64,000 nt of DNA. It comes from Streptomyces smaragdinus (GTDB lineage: Bacteria > Actinomycetota > Actinomycetes > Streptomycetales > Streptomycetaceae). Below the pieces are notes generated by a model. It did not search any database, was not told the origin of the DNA, and saw only the letters and a program-made list of their open reading frames with translations. This document shows, piece after piece, positions 40,968 to 50,367 of the stretch (position 1 is the stretch's first letter; the number at the start of each line of letters is the position of its first letter). Made by a program: the position numbers and the translations under genes. The DNA lies in contig NZ_WEGJ01000009.1 of NCBI RefSeq assembly GCF_009604385.1, forward strand, positions 62,001 to 126,000, in the 5' to 3' direction.

Positions 40968-42775
40968 CCGATGCCATCCGGCGCGCGGCGGCGGCCCTCG
41001 CCCTCGTCCGGCGGGCGGGGCCGCTGTCGTGCCTCGCGTATCTGGCGCTCACCGTCGTCCAGGGGCTGCTGCCCGCCGGCACCGCGCTGCTGCTGAAGTG
41101 GCTGCTGGACGCGCTGCAGCCGGGCGCGGACGGCAGCCCGGAGCCGCTGGTCGCGGGGCTCGCCGGGCTCGGGGTGGCGGCGGCCGTGCTGCCGAACGCG
41201 GGGGAGTATCTGCGCGCGCGGCTGAAGCGCGGCATCCTGCAGGTCGTACAGGACCGGCTCTTCGGCGCGGTCAACGGCTTCGTCGGGATGGGCCGCTTCG
41301 AGTCGCCGGCGTTCCTCGACCGGCTGCGGCTGGCGCAGCAGGCCGCGGGCAGCGCGCCCGACCAGATCACCCAGTCGCTGTTCGGGCTGCTGCAGCAGGC
41401 TCTCGCCCTGGCCGGACTGCTCGGGGTCCTGTTCGTCATCTCGCCCGTCCTGGCGGCGCTCACGGTGGTGGCGGCGGTGCCGGCACTGCTGATGCAGCTG
41501 TCGCTCAGCCGCCGGCGGGCGGCGGTGGCCCGGGGCATGAGCCCGCGCAACCGCCGTCAGCTCTTCTACCAGCAACTCATGCTCGACCTCCGCGCGGTGA
41601 AGGAGATCCGGCTGTTCGGTACGGGCGACTGGCTGCTCGGCCGGATGCGCACCGAGACCCGCGCCATCAACGCCGCCGAGGAGCGCGTCGACCGCCGGGT
41701 GGTGCTGACCCAGGCGCCGCTCGCCCTTCTCGGCGCGGTGATCGCGGGCGGTGGACTGATCTGGATGGTCCGGGGGGCGGCACGCGGCGACTACAGCGCC
41801 GGGGACGTGATGGCCTTCATCGCGGTGATGACCGGCGTCCAGGGCGGGCTGTCGTCCGTGGTGACCGACATCGCCGGCTGCCACCAGGCGCTGCTGCTCT
41901 TCGGCCATTACGTCGACATCACCCGGCTGCCGCCGGATCTGCCCCGGGGCACCGCTCGCGCGGGCGCGCTGCGGGAGGCCGTCGAGCTGGACGACGTCTG
42001 GTTCCGCTACCCCGGCGGCGACTGGATTCTGCGCGGGGTGAGCCTGCGCATCGCCAAGGGGCAGTCGCTGGCACTGGTCGGACTGAACGGCGCCGGCAAG
42101 TCCACCCTGGTCAAGCTGCTGCTACGGATGCACGACCCGGAGCGCGGCGCCATCCGGTGGGACGGCACCGATCTGCGCGAGCTGGATCCGGCGACGCTGC
42201 GGGCGCGGGTCAGCGCGGTGTTCCAGGACTTCGTCTCGTACGACCTGACCGCCGCCGAGAACATCGGCCAGGGTGACCTGACGCTCCTCGACGACCACGC
42301 CCGACTGGCGTCCGCCGCGAAGGAGGCGGACATCCACGACGAGCTCGAGGCGCTGCCGCGCGGCTACCGCACGCTGCTGTCCCGCAGCTTCCCGGACGAG
42401 GACGACCCGGAGGAGTCCGAGGGTACGGGCGTGCTGCTCTCCGGCGGCCAGTGGCAGCGGCTCGCCCTGGCCCGGGCGATGCTGCGCTCCGGCCGCGACC
42501 TGCTGATCCTCGACGAGCCGAGCGCGGGACTGGACGCGGCCGCCGAACAGCGGGTGCACGAGCAGCTGAACGCGTACCGTGACGGGGCGACGAGCCTGCT
42601 CATCTCCCACCGGCTGGGCGCCGTACGCGGGGCGGACCGGATCGTGGTGCTGGCGGGCGGCCGGATCACCGAGTCCGGCAGCCACGCGGAGCTGATGGCC
42701 GCGAAGGGCGAGTACGCACGGCTGTTCACACTGCAGGCGGCCGGTTACACGGATGCGGGGGAAGTCCTGTGCTGA
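40964..42775 (+). CDS. ABC exporter (fused membrane and ATPase domains)
   Basis: 603 residues. An N-terminal six-helix transmembrane domain (about 20-320) precedes the nucleotide-binding domain: Walker A ALVGLNGAGKSTLVKLLL, Q-loop VFQDFVSYDLTAAENIGQGD, signature LLSGGQWQRLALARAML, Walker B LLILDEPSAGLDAAAE, and the H-loop SLLISHRLGAV. There is no peptidase C39 domain, so leader removal must be done elsewhere, fitting the S26 peptidase next door. Probably exports the Cys-rich peptide, whose leader would not be a Sec substrate. Confidence 0.93.
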   Translation: MTDAIRRAAAALALVRRAGPLSCLAYLALTVVQGLLPAGTALLLKWLLDALQPGADGSPEPLVAGLAGLGVAAAVLPNAGEYLRARLKRGILQVVQDRLFGAVNGFVGMGRFESPAFLDRLRLAQQAAGSAPDQITQSLFGLLQQALALAGLLGVLFVISPVLAALTVVAAVPALLMQLSLSRRRAAVARGMSPRNRRQLFYQQLMLDLRAVKEIRLFGTGDWLLGRMRTETRAINAAEERVDRRVVLTQAPLALLGAVIAGGGLIWMVRGAARGDYSAGDVMAFIAVMTGVQGGLSSVVTDIAGCHQALLLFGHYVDITRLPPDLPRGTARAGALREAVELDDVWFRYPGGDWILRGVSLRIAKGQSLALVGLNGAGKSTLVKLLLRMHDPERGAIRWDGTDLRELDPATLRARVSAVFQDFVSYDLTAAENIGQGDLTLLDDHARLASAAKEADIHDELEALPRGYRTLLSRSFPDEDDPEESEGTGVLLSGGQWQRLALARAMLRSGRDLLILDEPSAGLDAAAEQRVHEQLNAYRDGATSLLISHRLGAVRGADRIVVLAGGRITESGSHAELMAAKGEYARLFTLQAAGYTDAGEVLC

Positions 42776-43212
42776 AACGAGCTGTCGCGGCGGCCGCCGC
42801 GATCACCTGTACGGCCTGGTGGGTGCGCCGCACCTTCGTGGCCGTCACCGTGGAGGGGCACAGTATGGCCCCCACCCTCCAGCCCGGTGCCAGGGTCCTC
42901 GTCCGGCGCGGCACCGGCGGGCTGCGGCGGGGCCGTATCGTCGTGGTGACCTGCCCGGACGGCGACACGGGCTGGCGGGGGCTGCCGCCCGCGCCCCGGG
43001 ATCTCGGGGCGCGGGAGTGGTACATCAAGCGGGCGGTCGCCCTTCCCGGCGACGCCATGCCCGGCGTGGACGGCCCCACCGGCGCCACCGTCCCGGACGG
43101 TCACCTCGCGGTGGTGGGGGACGGGAAGTTCAGCTCCGACTCCCGGCAGCACGGGCCGTGCCCGGATGACCAGGTGCTGGGCACGGTGGTGCGGGTGCTG
43201 GGCAAGGGGTGA
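42769..43212 (+). CDS. S26 (type I) signal peptidase, dedicated
   Basis: 147 residues from the GTG at 42769, overlapping the exporter by seven bases. One N-terminal hydrophobic segment (about 3-18), catalytic Ser32 in VEGHSMAPTL and catalytic Lys87 in WYIKRAVALPGD; FSSDSRQHGP is the conserved C-terminal box. Type I peptidases cut after A-x-A, exactly the motif at the end of the peptide leader. Last gene of the five-gene operon. General signal peptidase function is unlikely at this locus. Confidence 0.92.
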   Translation: MLKRAVAAAAAITCTAWWVRRTFVAVTVEGHSMAPTLQPGARVLVRRGTGGLRRGRIVVVTCPDGDTGWRGLPPAPRDLGAREWYIKRAVALPGDAMPGVDGPTGATVPDGHLAVVGDGKFSSDSRQHGPCPDDQVLGTVVRVLGKG

Positions 43213-43378
43213 GGGGCGCTCGGGGCGGCGGCCCCGGTAACGAATGAGTCAACGGGAAACCGACCCCTGCCGGGGCCGCTCCCCGCGCTCGTATGCTCAG
43301 GTCGGCTCGGAGGTCTGGACCACTTCGCGGAGAGTGGACGACATTGCAACTGCCGGCTCCTGCGGGGGAGAGCGATCG

Positions 43379-46300
43379 TTGACTGGAACGGCCGTGAGGC
43401 AGCGTCCTCCGATACCCGCGCCGCCCGCCGGACGCGTGCCCCGCGTCGTGCGCCGCTGGCTGCACCACGGGCCGGCGCTCGTGGCCGCCGCGCTGACGGT
43501 CCTGCTGGCCGGCACCGTGCTGGCCGCCCTCGGCACCCTGGCGGGCGAGGCGGTGGAGAGCGGGGCCCGGCAGCGGCTCGCTCGGGACCCCGACAGCGTC
43601 GTCCGGGTGACCGCCGACTACGACGCGGACGGGGTACCGAAGGCCGACAAGGCCGTACGGACCGCCCTGAGTTCCGCCTTCGGCGGGGTGCCGCACCACG
43701 TGCGTACGGCGATACGCGCACCGGCCGGACCCTCGTTCGACCTGCCGGTGCTCGACGCCGACGGGGAGCCGCGCCCCGGTGCGGGCGTCGTCGTCGCCGC
43801 GGTGAGTGAGGTACGGCAGCTGGCCCGGCTGACCGCCGGGGAGTGGCCGGCGGAGCAGGGCGGGACCCAGGCCGCGCTGCACGAGAGCCTCGGGCGGCGG
43901 CTGCACGCCGGGCCCGGCGACACCGTCGTCCTGTCCGGCGCCGGGGGCCGCGAGCTCCGGCTCAGGATCACCGGGCTGTGGCGTGCGAATGGCCGGGACC
44001 CCGCCGTCCTGTCCTCCCTGCCCGGCGAACCCGGCCGCCTCAACACCCTGGCCCTGGTGTCCGAACGGGGCTTCGAGGCCACCCCGGCGCTGTCCGGCGG
44101 CGCGCTGGCGGGCTGGTTCGGCGTCCCCGACGCCCACCGGCTGGACGCCGGGGAACTCGGCCCGCTGCGTGACCGCGTCGCCGCCTTCGCCGAGAGCGAC
44201 TCCCGGCGCACGGTCTTCGGGGGCGGTTCGCCCCCCGTCAAGGGCATGGCCGTCAACGCCCCCATGACGCGGGCGCTCGACCGGATCGCGACGCCGATGG
44301 TGGCCGCCAGATCCGGGATGTACGTGCCGGCCGCGCTGCTTGGCGCGCTGGCCCTCGCGGCGCTGATCCTGACGGCCCGGCAGCTCACGGAGCACCGCGG
44401 AACGGACACGGCGCTGCTCGGCGCCCGGGGCGCCGGCACCCCCCGGATACTCGCGTCGGCCGGAGCCGAGTGGGCCGTGGTCGCCGTCCCCGCCGCGCTG
44501 GCCGCGCCCTTCCTCGCGGGCCCGCTGCTGGCCGCCCTCGACGGCGCCGGGCTGCTCCCCGGCACGGTCCCGCACTCCGCGCTGGGCGTCGCGGGCTGGA
44601 CCGCCGCGCTGCTCGCGCTCACCGTGCACGGCTGCGCCGCCCTGCTGCCCGTACTCCGCGCCTCCCGCGACGGCGGCGCGGTGGCGAAACTGCGCAGGCG
44701 CGGACCGCGAACGGCGGCGTTCCAGCGGGCCGGTACGGATCTGGCGCTGGCCGCCGTGGCCGTCCTCGGCTGGCTGCAGCTCAGCCGCTACCGCTCGCCC
44801 GTGGCGAGCACCGGCGGCGCGGCCTACGCCGACCCGGTGCTGGTCCTCGTACCCGTCGTGATCACCGTCGCCGCGACCCTGCTCACGCTGCGGCTGCTGC
44901 CGCTCGCCGAGCGCGGCGCCGCGGGGCTCGCCCGCCGCACCGCCGGGCTGATCGTGCCGCTGGGCGGCTGGCAGGTCGGCCGCCGCGCGACCAAGCACGC
45001 CGGGCCGGCGCTGCTGATGGTCCTCGCGCTGGCCGTGGGCGCCCTCACCACCTCGGCGCTCGCCATGATCGACCGGAGCAACGAGGACCGCGCGCGCTAC
45101 TCCGTGGGCGCGGATCTCCGGCTGACCCCGGACCTGTTCTCAGCCGACGCGCTGCCGGCGGCCGGGCGGTACGGCGCCTACACCGGCCTGCCCGGCGTCG
45201 AGGCCGCGACCCCCGTCGTCGACCTGCCGGTCGAGCTGTACGCGCAGACCACCGGCGTCACCGCCGTCGACACCGCCGAAGCGGCGTCCACCCTGCGGTC
45301 CGGCGCGCCCTCCGGACCGATGCCCGCCCTGCGTGACGACCTCGCCCACGGGGACCTCGCCGAGCAGCTGACCGCCCTGGGGAAGAACCCGCCCCGGGCC
45401 GGCGTCGAACTGCCCAGCGAGCCGGAGGCGATCGCCGTCGAGGTCACCGTGCGGTCGACGGGCACGCTCCCGGGCACGCTGGTGCTCACCGTGCAGGACG
45501 CCTCCGGTCTCGCCGGCACCGTCACCGGCACGCTGCCCGCGGCGGACGGCTTACGGCATGAGATGACGGTCCCCCTGGACGTACAGGGCAGAAAGGACCT
45601 GGTGCGGCACTATCCGCTGAGCATCACCCGGATCGGCTTCGAGCTGCCGCCGGAGCCGGTCCGCACGTCGTACGACATCACGCTTCACCGCTTCGGCTCC
45701 GACACCGCGAGCCCCGCCGCCGCCCCGGGACCGGAGGGGCAGTGGACGGAGCTCGGGAGCGACGAGTACGGGCCGTCGGACCTCGGCTGCCCGGGCGCCC
45801 CGCCGGTCGCCGGGGAGGTCACCTCCGCCGGGCTCTGCGATCTCCCGGAGGAGCAGCCGGAGAACGGGCTGCGGGCGCGGCTCATGGGACCGTCCCCCGT
45901 CCCGCACGCGCGGCGGCTGGTCGAGCTGGCCCCGATACGGGCCGACGGCATCGCCCCCGTACCGGCGCTGGCCGACGACGCGCTGCTGGCGAGCGACCGG
46001 GTCGGCACTGGCGACACGGCGACCGTCCAGATGCGCGACGGAACGCTCCTGACCGTCGAGGTCATCGGGCGCATCGGCGCGGTCCCGGGCTTCCCGGCCA
46101 AGGGCGGGCGGCTGCTGGTCGACAGCGCGGCGCTGGCCGCCTCGCTCGTACAGCGCGGCGGGCTGCAGCCGCAGGAGTCGTTCTGGTGGCTGTCCGCCCG
46201 CGACGGCGACCCCGCGGCCGCCGCGGCGGCGGTGCGCCGTACCGACGGCATGGGAACGACCCGGGACACACCCCGCGCCGCCGAACGGCTGCGCGACGAT

Positions 46301-46738
46301 CCGCTGCAGCACGGCACCCGCGGCGTGCTCGTGCTGTGCCTGCTCCTCGCCCCGGCCTTCGCGGTGATCGGCTTCACCATGCACGCCGTGCTCTCCACCC
46401 GTGAACGCCGGGGGGAGTTCGCCCTGCTGCGCGCGATGGGCATACGCAAACGGCAGCTCACCGGGCTGCTGTGGACCGAGCTGCTGCTGATCGCGGTGAT
46501 CGCGGTGGTGCTGGGTACGGCGCTGGGCACGGCCGTCGCCGGGCTGGTCGTACCGCTGGTGATCGTCGACGATCTGGGCCGGCCCGTGTTTCCCGGGGTG
46601 GTGGCCACCGTGCCGTGGGCGCGGGTGGCGCTGACGGCCGCCGCCACGGGGGTGCTGATCACCGGGCTGGTCACGGTGATGTCCCGGATGCTGGCCCGGG
46701 TGGATCTCGTACGGGTCATGCGGGCGGGTGAGCGGTGA
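43379..46738 (+). CDS. FtsX-like permease (large MacB-type subunit) 1
   Basis: About 1119 residues if it starts at the TTG at 43379, which has GGGGGAGAG eight to nine bases upstream; an in-frame ATG at 43244 would add 45 unlikely residues. An N-terminal helix (VAAALTVLLAGTVLAALGTL) and an extracellular domain are followed by clusters of helices around 340-500 and 600-640, a second large extracellular region, and the final FtsX block (VLVLCLLLAPAFAVIGF, RERRGEFALLRAMGIRKRQL). It forms an ABC system with the next two genes. Substrate unknown; such systems export peptides or lipids or act as envelope stress sensors. Confidence 0.88.
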   Translation: MTGTAVRQRPPIPAPPAGRVPRVVRRWLHHGPALVAAALTVLLAGTVLAALGTLAGEAVESGARQRLARDPDSVVRVTADYDADGVPKADKAVRTALSSAFGGVPHHVRTAIRAPAGPSFDLPVLDADGEPRPGAGVVVAAVSEVRQLARLTAGEWPAEQGGTQAALHESLGRRLHAGPGDTVVLSGAGGRELRLRITGLWRANGRDPAVLSSLPGEPGRLNTLALVSERGFEATPALSGGALAGWFGVPDAHRLDAGELGPLRDRVAAFAESDSRRTVFGGGSPPVKGMAVNAPMTRALDRIATPMVAARSGMYVPAALLGALALAALILTARQLTEHRGTDTALLGARGAGTPRILASAGAEWAVVAVPAALAAPFLAGPLLAALDGAGLLPGTVPHSALGVAGWTAALLALTVHGCAALLPVLRASRDGGAVAKLRRRGPRTAAFQRAGTDLALAAVAVLGWLQLSRYRSPVASTGGAAYADPVLVLVPVVITVAATLLTLRLLPLAERGAAGLARRTAGLIVPLGGWQVGRRATKHAGPALLMVLALAVGALTTSALAMIDRSNEDRARYSVGADLRLTPDLFSADALPAAGRYGAYTGLPGVEAATPVVDLPVELYAQTTGVTAVDTAEAASTLRSGAPSGPMPALRDDLAHGDLAEQLTALGKNPPRAGVELPSEPEAIAVEVTVRSTGTLPGTLVLTVQDASGLAGTVTGTLPAADGLRHEMTVPLDVQGRKDLVRHYPLSITRIGFELPPEPVRTSYDITLHRFGSDTASPAAAPGPEGQWTELGSDEYGPSDLGCPGAPPVAGEVTSAGLCDLPEEQPENGLRARLMGPSPVPHARRLVELAPIRADGIAPVPALADDALLASDRVGTGDTATVQMRDGTLLTVEVIGRIGAVPGFPAKGGRLLVDSAALAASLVQRGGLQPQESFWWLSARDGDPAAAAAAVRRTDGMGTTRDTPRAAERLRDDPLQHGTRGVLVLCLLLAPAFAVIGFTMHAVLSTRERRGEFALLRAMGIRKRQLTGLLWTELLLIAVIAVVLGTALGTAVAGLVVPLVIVDDLGRPVFPGVVATVPWARVALTAAATGVLITGLVTVMSRMLARVDLVRVMRAGER

Positions 46739-49470
46739 GGGTCAACGGACGCTGGGTGGCCCGCGAGGCACGGGCCGGAGCCCCGTTGCTCGCCTGCCTG
46801 TTCGTGCTGGTGGCCGTGCTGACCTCGGTCGCGCTGGCCGGGCCCGTGCTGATCGACCGGCTCTCCGGCAGCGCGCTGGACGACCGGGTCTCGCGGGCGC
46901 AGGCACAGGGCGAGCTGCTGGTCACGTCGGCCGTGATCAACCCGTACGCCGACGGCGGCTTCGAGGCGCCGTCCGGGTCCGGCTCGATGGTGCCCGCGCT
47001 GCACAAGGCCGGCGAGAAGATGCGCGCCGAGGCCAAGGAGCCACTACGCGGCCTCCTCCGCCCCGGCCCGCTACGCGTCGTGCTCCCGCCGGCCGATGTC
47101 GTCGCGGGAATGCCTGGCAGGGCGCGGGCACAGCTCTCCCTGCTGTACGCGGACGACGCGCCGGCGAAGACGTCCTACGCGCAGGGCCGTCCGCCCGGAC
47201 CACCGTCGCGGGGACACGCCGTCGAAGTCGCCGTGTCGACGGCGGTCAGGGACGCCTTCGGGCTGACCCTCGGCCAGCGGCTCACGCTCAAGCCGGGGGT
47301 CGAGGTGACCTTCACCGGCTTCTTCCGGCTCCCCGAGCGGGCGGACGGCCTGCCGCTCTTCCGCCGGCAACCGGGGCTCGCCGCCCCGCTCGACGAGCGG
47401 ATCTCCGGCGCCCGGGTGCACCGCGCGCTCGCGGTGACGGACGGAAGCGGCGTGGAGGCGGTCCAGGCGGTCGCGGGGCTCGACGACACGCTCGTGATCT
47501 GGCGTACGGGGCTGGATCTCGGCGACGGGCGGCACGGCGGGGTCGACGCTCTGCGCGGCGCCGTCGGGCAGTTCGGGCGGGACGCGGGCGAGGGGCTGTG
47601 CCCCGGGGCGGCGAGCGGCGGGCGCTGCCGGATCGCGGGCAACGCGTTCGAGCCGCCGATGACCGCCGACGACCTGTCGCCGCTCTTCGCCGAGTTCGCC
47701 CGGGAGTGGGACCGGGCTCGCGCGCTCGCCTCGTTCGCGATCGCGGGCCTGATCGCCGTGGCCTTCGCGACCCTGGTCGTCTCGGCGCAGCTCGCGGTAC
47801 GCCGTCACGAGGCCGGCGACAGGCTGCAGCGTGCGCGCGGCGCCACCCCGCTCGGCGTGGCGCTGGCCCGGCTGACGCAGACGGCCCCGGCGGTGCTGCT
47901 GGGCGCGGCCGCCGGCTACGGGGTCACCGTGGGCACGCTGGGCGACGACGTCTCGGGCGGTCTGCCGCTGACGGCGGCGGTCGTGGTGCTGGCGGGGCTG
48001 ACACTGCCGGCTCTGACGTGGTTCACGGTGCGCGAGCGCCGGCCCGTACGCGGGGGGCGTGCGGCCGGCTCGGGGGCGGCGGGTAGCCGGCGGCTGCTCG
48101 CCGAGTCCGCCGTGCTGCTGCTGGCCGTGGCCGGTGTCGCGGCGATACGGGTGCGCGACGGCGGGGCCTCCGGCGGCGACCCGCAACTGGCGGCCACCCC
48201 CGTGCTGCTGGGCCTGGCGACCGTGCTGATCCTCATGCGGCTGTATCCGCTGCCCCTGCGCTGGCTCGCCTGCCAGGCGCGGCGCGGCACCGTCGCCTTC
48301 ATCGCGCTGGCCCGGGTGGGCCGTACGGCGGCGGGACGGACGCCGGCGCTGCTGGTGCTCGTACTGACCCTGGCCACGGCGGTGTTCGGCGGCCTGATCT
48401 CCTCCACCGCGACCGAGGGACGTGAGCGGGCCGCCGCCTGGAACGCGGGCGGGCAGGCCGCCGTCATCGCCCCCACGGCCGAACCGGCGGCCCTCTCCCG
48501 CACACCCGGTGTCCGGCACACGGTCGTGACGCGGCGCGCGGAGATTTCCCTGGCGCGGGCCACGGACGGGCAGGTGCGCGGCACGACGGACCTGATCGGC
48601 CTCGACGCCGAGGCGCTGCGCGCGGCCGCCGGGGACTCCCCGCCGGCGGACGCTCTGCTGGCGGTGGAGCGGCGGCCGTACCGCGACGGGCCCGTGACGG
48701 TGCTGCCGGCGCTGGCCTTCGGACCACTGTCGGCCCGCCTCGGCGAGACGCTCCCGCTCACGGAGACCCTTGCCGTGCGGATCGTGGGCGAACTCACCGG
48801 CACGGCGGCCCGGGACCCCGCACTGGGGCCCGTCACGGGCGCGGAGCCGTCCGGCAGCATGCTGCTCGTCGACGCCGCCGCGTTCACGGACCGCCTGGAC
48901 GTCGAGGAGAGCGCCGTGCTCGTCTACGGGGACCGGCTCGACCCCGTCGCGCTACGCGCCGCCGCGCTCACCGGCGTCGGGCCGGGCGCGCGGGTGCGCG
49001 TACTCGACGAGGAGCTGGCCGCGCTCCGCGACGACGGCCTGCTCCGCGCCGTCCTGCTCGTGTACGCGGCCGCCGGCGTCACCGGCGTGCTGCTGGCGCT
49101 CCTCGCGGTCGTACTGGAGCTGCTGCTCTCCGCCGGCGAACGCGGCCGCACGGCCGCCTATCTGCGCACGCTCGGCCTGGGCTCCGGGCCCACGGCGTTC
49201 GTGCACTTCCTGGAGATGCTGCCGATGGTGATCGCGGCCGTCGCGGGCGGCAGCGCGCTGGGGCTGCTGCTGCCGGAGATCCTCGGGCCCGCGCTGCCGC
49301 TCGGCGAGTTCACCGGCGGCCCCGGGGCCGGGCAGTCCACCGACTACGGCCTCACCGTGCTGCTCGCCGTGGGGCTCGCCGCCCTGATCGCCCTGGCCGT
49401 CGCCGTCGAAACCTTGCGCGGCCGGCAGCGGGCGCTCGGATCGGTACTGAGAGTGGGAGAGACCAGATGA
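46735..49470 (+). CDS. FtsX-like permease (MacB-type subunit) 2
   Basis: 911 residues, GTG in a four-base overlap with permease 1. An N-terminal helix (LLACLFVLVAVLTSVALAGP), an extracellular domain (about 55-320), a helix block with RRHEAGDRLQRARGATPL, more helices (about 390-560), a second extracellular domain, and a final helix cluster (AVLLVYAAAGVTGVLLALLA). It resembles permease 1 in plan, suggesting a duplicated ancestor and a heterodimeric pair. It overlaps the ATPase gene by four bases. Confidence 0.9.
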   Translation: MRVNGRWVAREARAGAPLLACLFVLVAVLTSVALAGPVLIDRLSGSALDDRVSRAQAQGELLVTSAVINPYADGGFEAPSGSGSMVPALHKAGEKMRAEAKEPLRGLLRPGPLRVVLPPADVVAGMPGRARAQLSLLYADDAPAKTSYAQGRPPGPPSRGHAVEVAVSTAVRDAFGLTLGQRLTLKPGVEVTFTGFFRLPERADGLPLFRRQPGLAAPLDERISGARVHRALAVTDGSGVEAVQAVAGLDDTLVIWRTGLDLGDGRHGGVDALRGAVGQFGRDAGEGLCPGAASGGRCRIAGNAFEPPMTADDLSPLFAEFAREWDRARALASFAIAGLIAVAFATLVVSAQLAVRRHEAGDRLQRARGATPLGVALARLTQTAPAVLLGAAAGYGVTVGTLGDDVSGGLPLTAAVVVLAGLTLPALTWFTVRERRPVRGGRAAGSGAAGSRRLLAESAVLLLAVAGVAAIRVRDGGASGGDPQLAATPVLLGLATVLILMRLYPLPLRWLACQARRGTVAFIALARVGRTAAGRTPALLVLVLTLATAVFGGLISSTATEGRERAAAWNAGGQAAVIAPTAEPAALSRTPGVRHTVVTRRAEISLARATDGQVRGTTDLIGLDAEALRAAAGDSPPADALLAVERRPYRDGPVTVLPALAFGPLSARLGETLPLTETLAVRIVGELTGTAARDPALGPVTGAEPSGSMLLVDAAAFTDRLDVEESAVLVYGDRLDPVALRAAALTGVGPGARVRVLDEELAALRDDGLLRAVLLVYAAAGVTGVLLALLAVVLELLLSAGERGRTAAYLRTLGLGSGPTAFVHFLEMLPMVIAAVAGGSALGLLLPEILGPALPLGEFTGGPGAGQSTDYGLTVLLAVGLAALIALAVAVETLRGRQRALGSVLRVGETR

Positions 49471-50363
49471 CTGAAGGCGCACGGGTACGCGGCGCGGACC
49501 CCCTCATCCGCTGCGAGAACCTGGTCCGCATCTACTGGGCCGACAAGGTCGAGGTGCAGGCGCTGCAGGGCCTGGACCTCACGGTGATGCCCGGCGAACT
49601 GCTCGCCGTCGTCGGCGCCTCCGGCTCCGGCAAGTCCACGCTGCTGGGCATCCTCTCCGGCCTCGACGTGCCTACGGCGGGCACGGCCGTGGTGGACGGC
49701 ATGGACCTGCTGACGATGAAACGGAAGGACCGGATCGCCTTCCGGCGGCAGACGGTGGGCTTCGTCTGGGCGCAGACGGCGCGCAACCTCTTCCCGTATC
49801 TGAGCGCCGTCGAGAACGTCATGCTGCCGATGACCTACATCGGCATGAAGGCCCGCGCCCGCCGCTCCCGCGCCGAGGAACTCCTCGACCTCTTCGGCAT
49901 GGCCCACGCCCGCGACCGCCGCCCCGACACGCTCTCCGGCGGCGAACAGCAGCGGGTCGCCATCGCCACGGCGGTGGCGAACAACCCCCGGGTCCTCTTC
50001 GCCGACGAGCCGACGGGCGAACTCGACACGGAGACGGGCACCGACGTCTTCACGGCGCTGCGCCGCGCGAACGCGGAACTGAACACCACGATCGTGGTAG
50101 TCACCCACGACCCCCTGGTCTCCCGCCACACCCGCCGCACCATCGGCATCCGCAACGGCCGCACGTCCTCGGAGGTCCTACGCGACGAGGAGGCCCAGTC
50201 GACGGAGGAATACGCGGTCCTGGACAGGAACGGCCGCCTACAACTCCCCCGCGCGTTCACGGACGCCTTGCACATGCGGGACCGGGTACGGCTGGCACTG
50301 GAGGACGATCACATTGGGGTGTGGCCGCAGCGGATGGGGGCGGGGGGCGGGGCGGAAGGGTGA
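49467..50363 (+). CDS. MacB/LolD-type ABC ATPase with an AbrB-like C-terminal tail
   Basis: 298 residues. Walker A VVGASGSGKSTLLGIL, signature TLSGGEQQRVAIATAVA, Walker B RVLFADEPTGELD and H-loop VVVTHDPL define the ATPase (about 12-235). After it, about 50 residues (YAVLDRNGRLQLPRAFTDAL, then RDRVRLALEDDHIGVWP) read like a SpoVT/AbrB swapped-hairpin half, unusual for this family. It may serve dimerisation or tie transport to regulation. Energises the two FtsX-like permeases encoded just upstream. Confidence 0.92.
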   Translation: MTEGARVRGADPLIRCENLVRIYWADKVEVQALQGLDLTVMPGELLAVVGASGSGKSTLLGILSGLDVPTAGTAVVDGMDLLTMKRKDRIAFRRQTVGFVWAQTARNLFPYLSAVENVMLPMTYIGMKARARRSRAEELLDLFGMAHARDRRPDTLSGGEQQRVAIATAVANNPRVLFADEPTGELDTETGTDVFTALRRANAELNTTIVVVTHDPLVSRHTRRTIGIRNGRTSSEVLRDEEAQSTEEYAVLDRNGRLQLPRAFTDALHMRDRVRLALEDDHIGVWPQRMGAGGGAEG

Positions 50364-50367
50364 CCGG

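Noticed and set aside
43244..43378. An earlier ATG start for the first FtsX-like permease
   Set aside because: The extra 45 residues are hydrophilic and lack coding character, while the TTG at 43379 has a strong ribosome-binding site just upstream and leads directly into the membrane segment; the choice remains open without N-terminal data.
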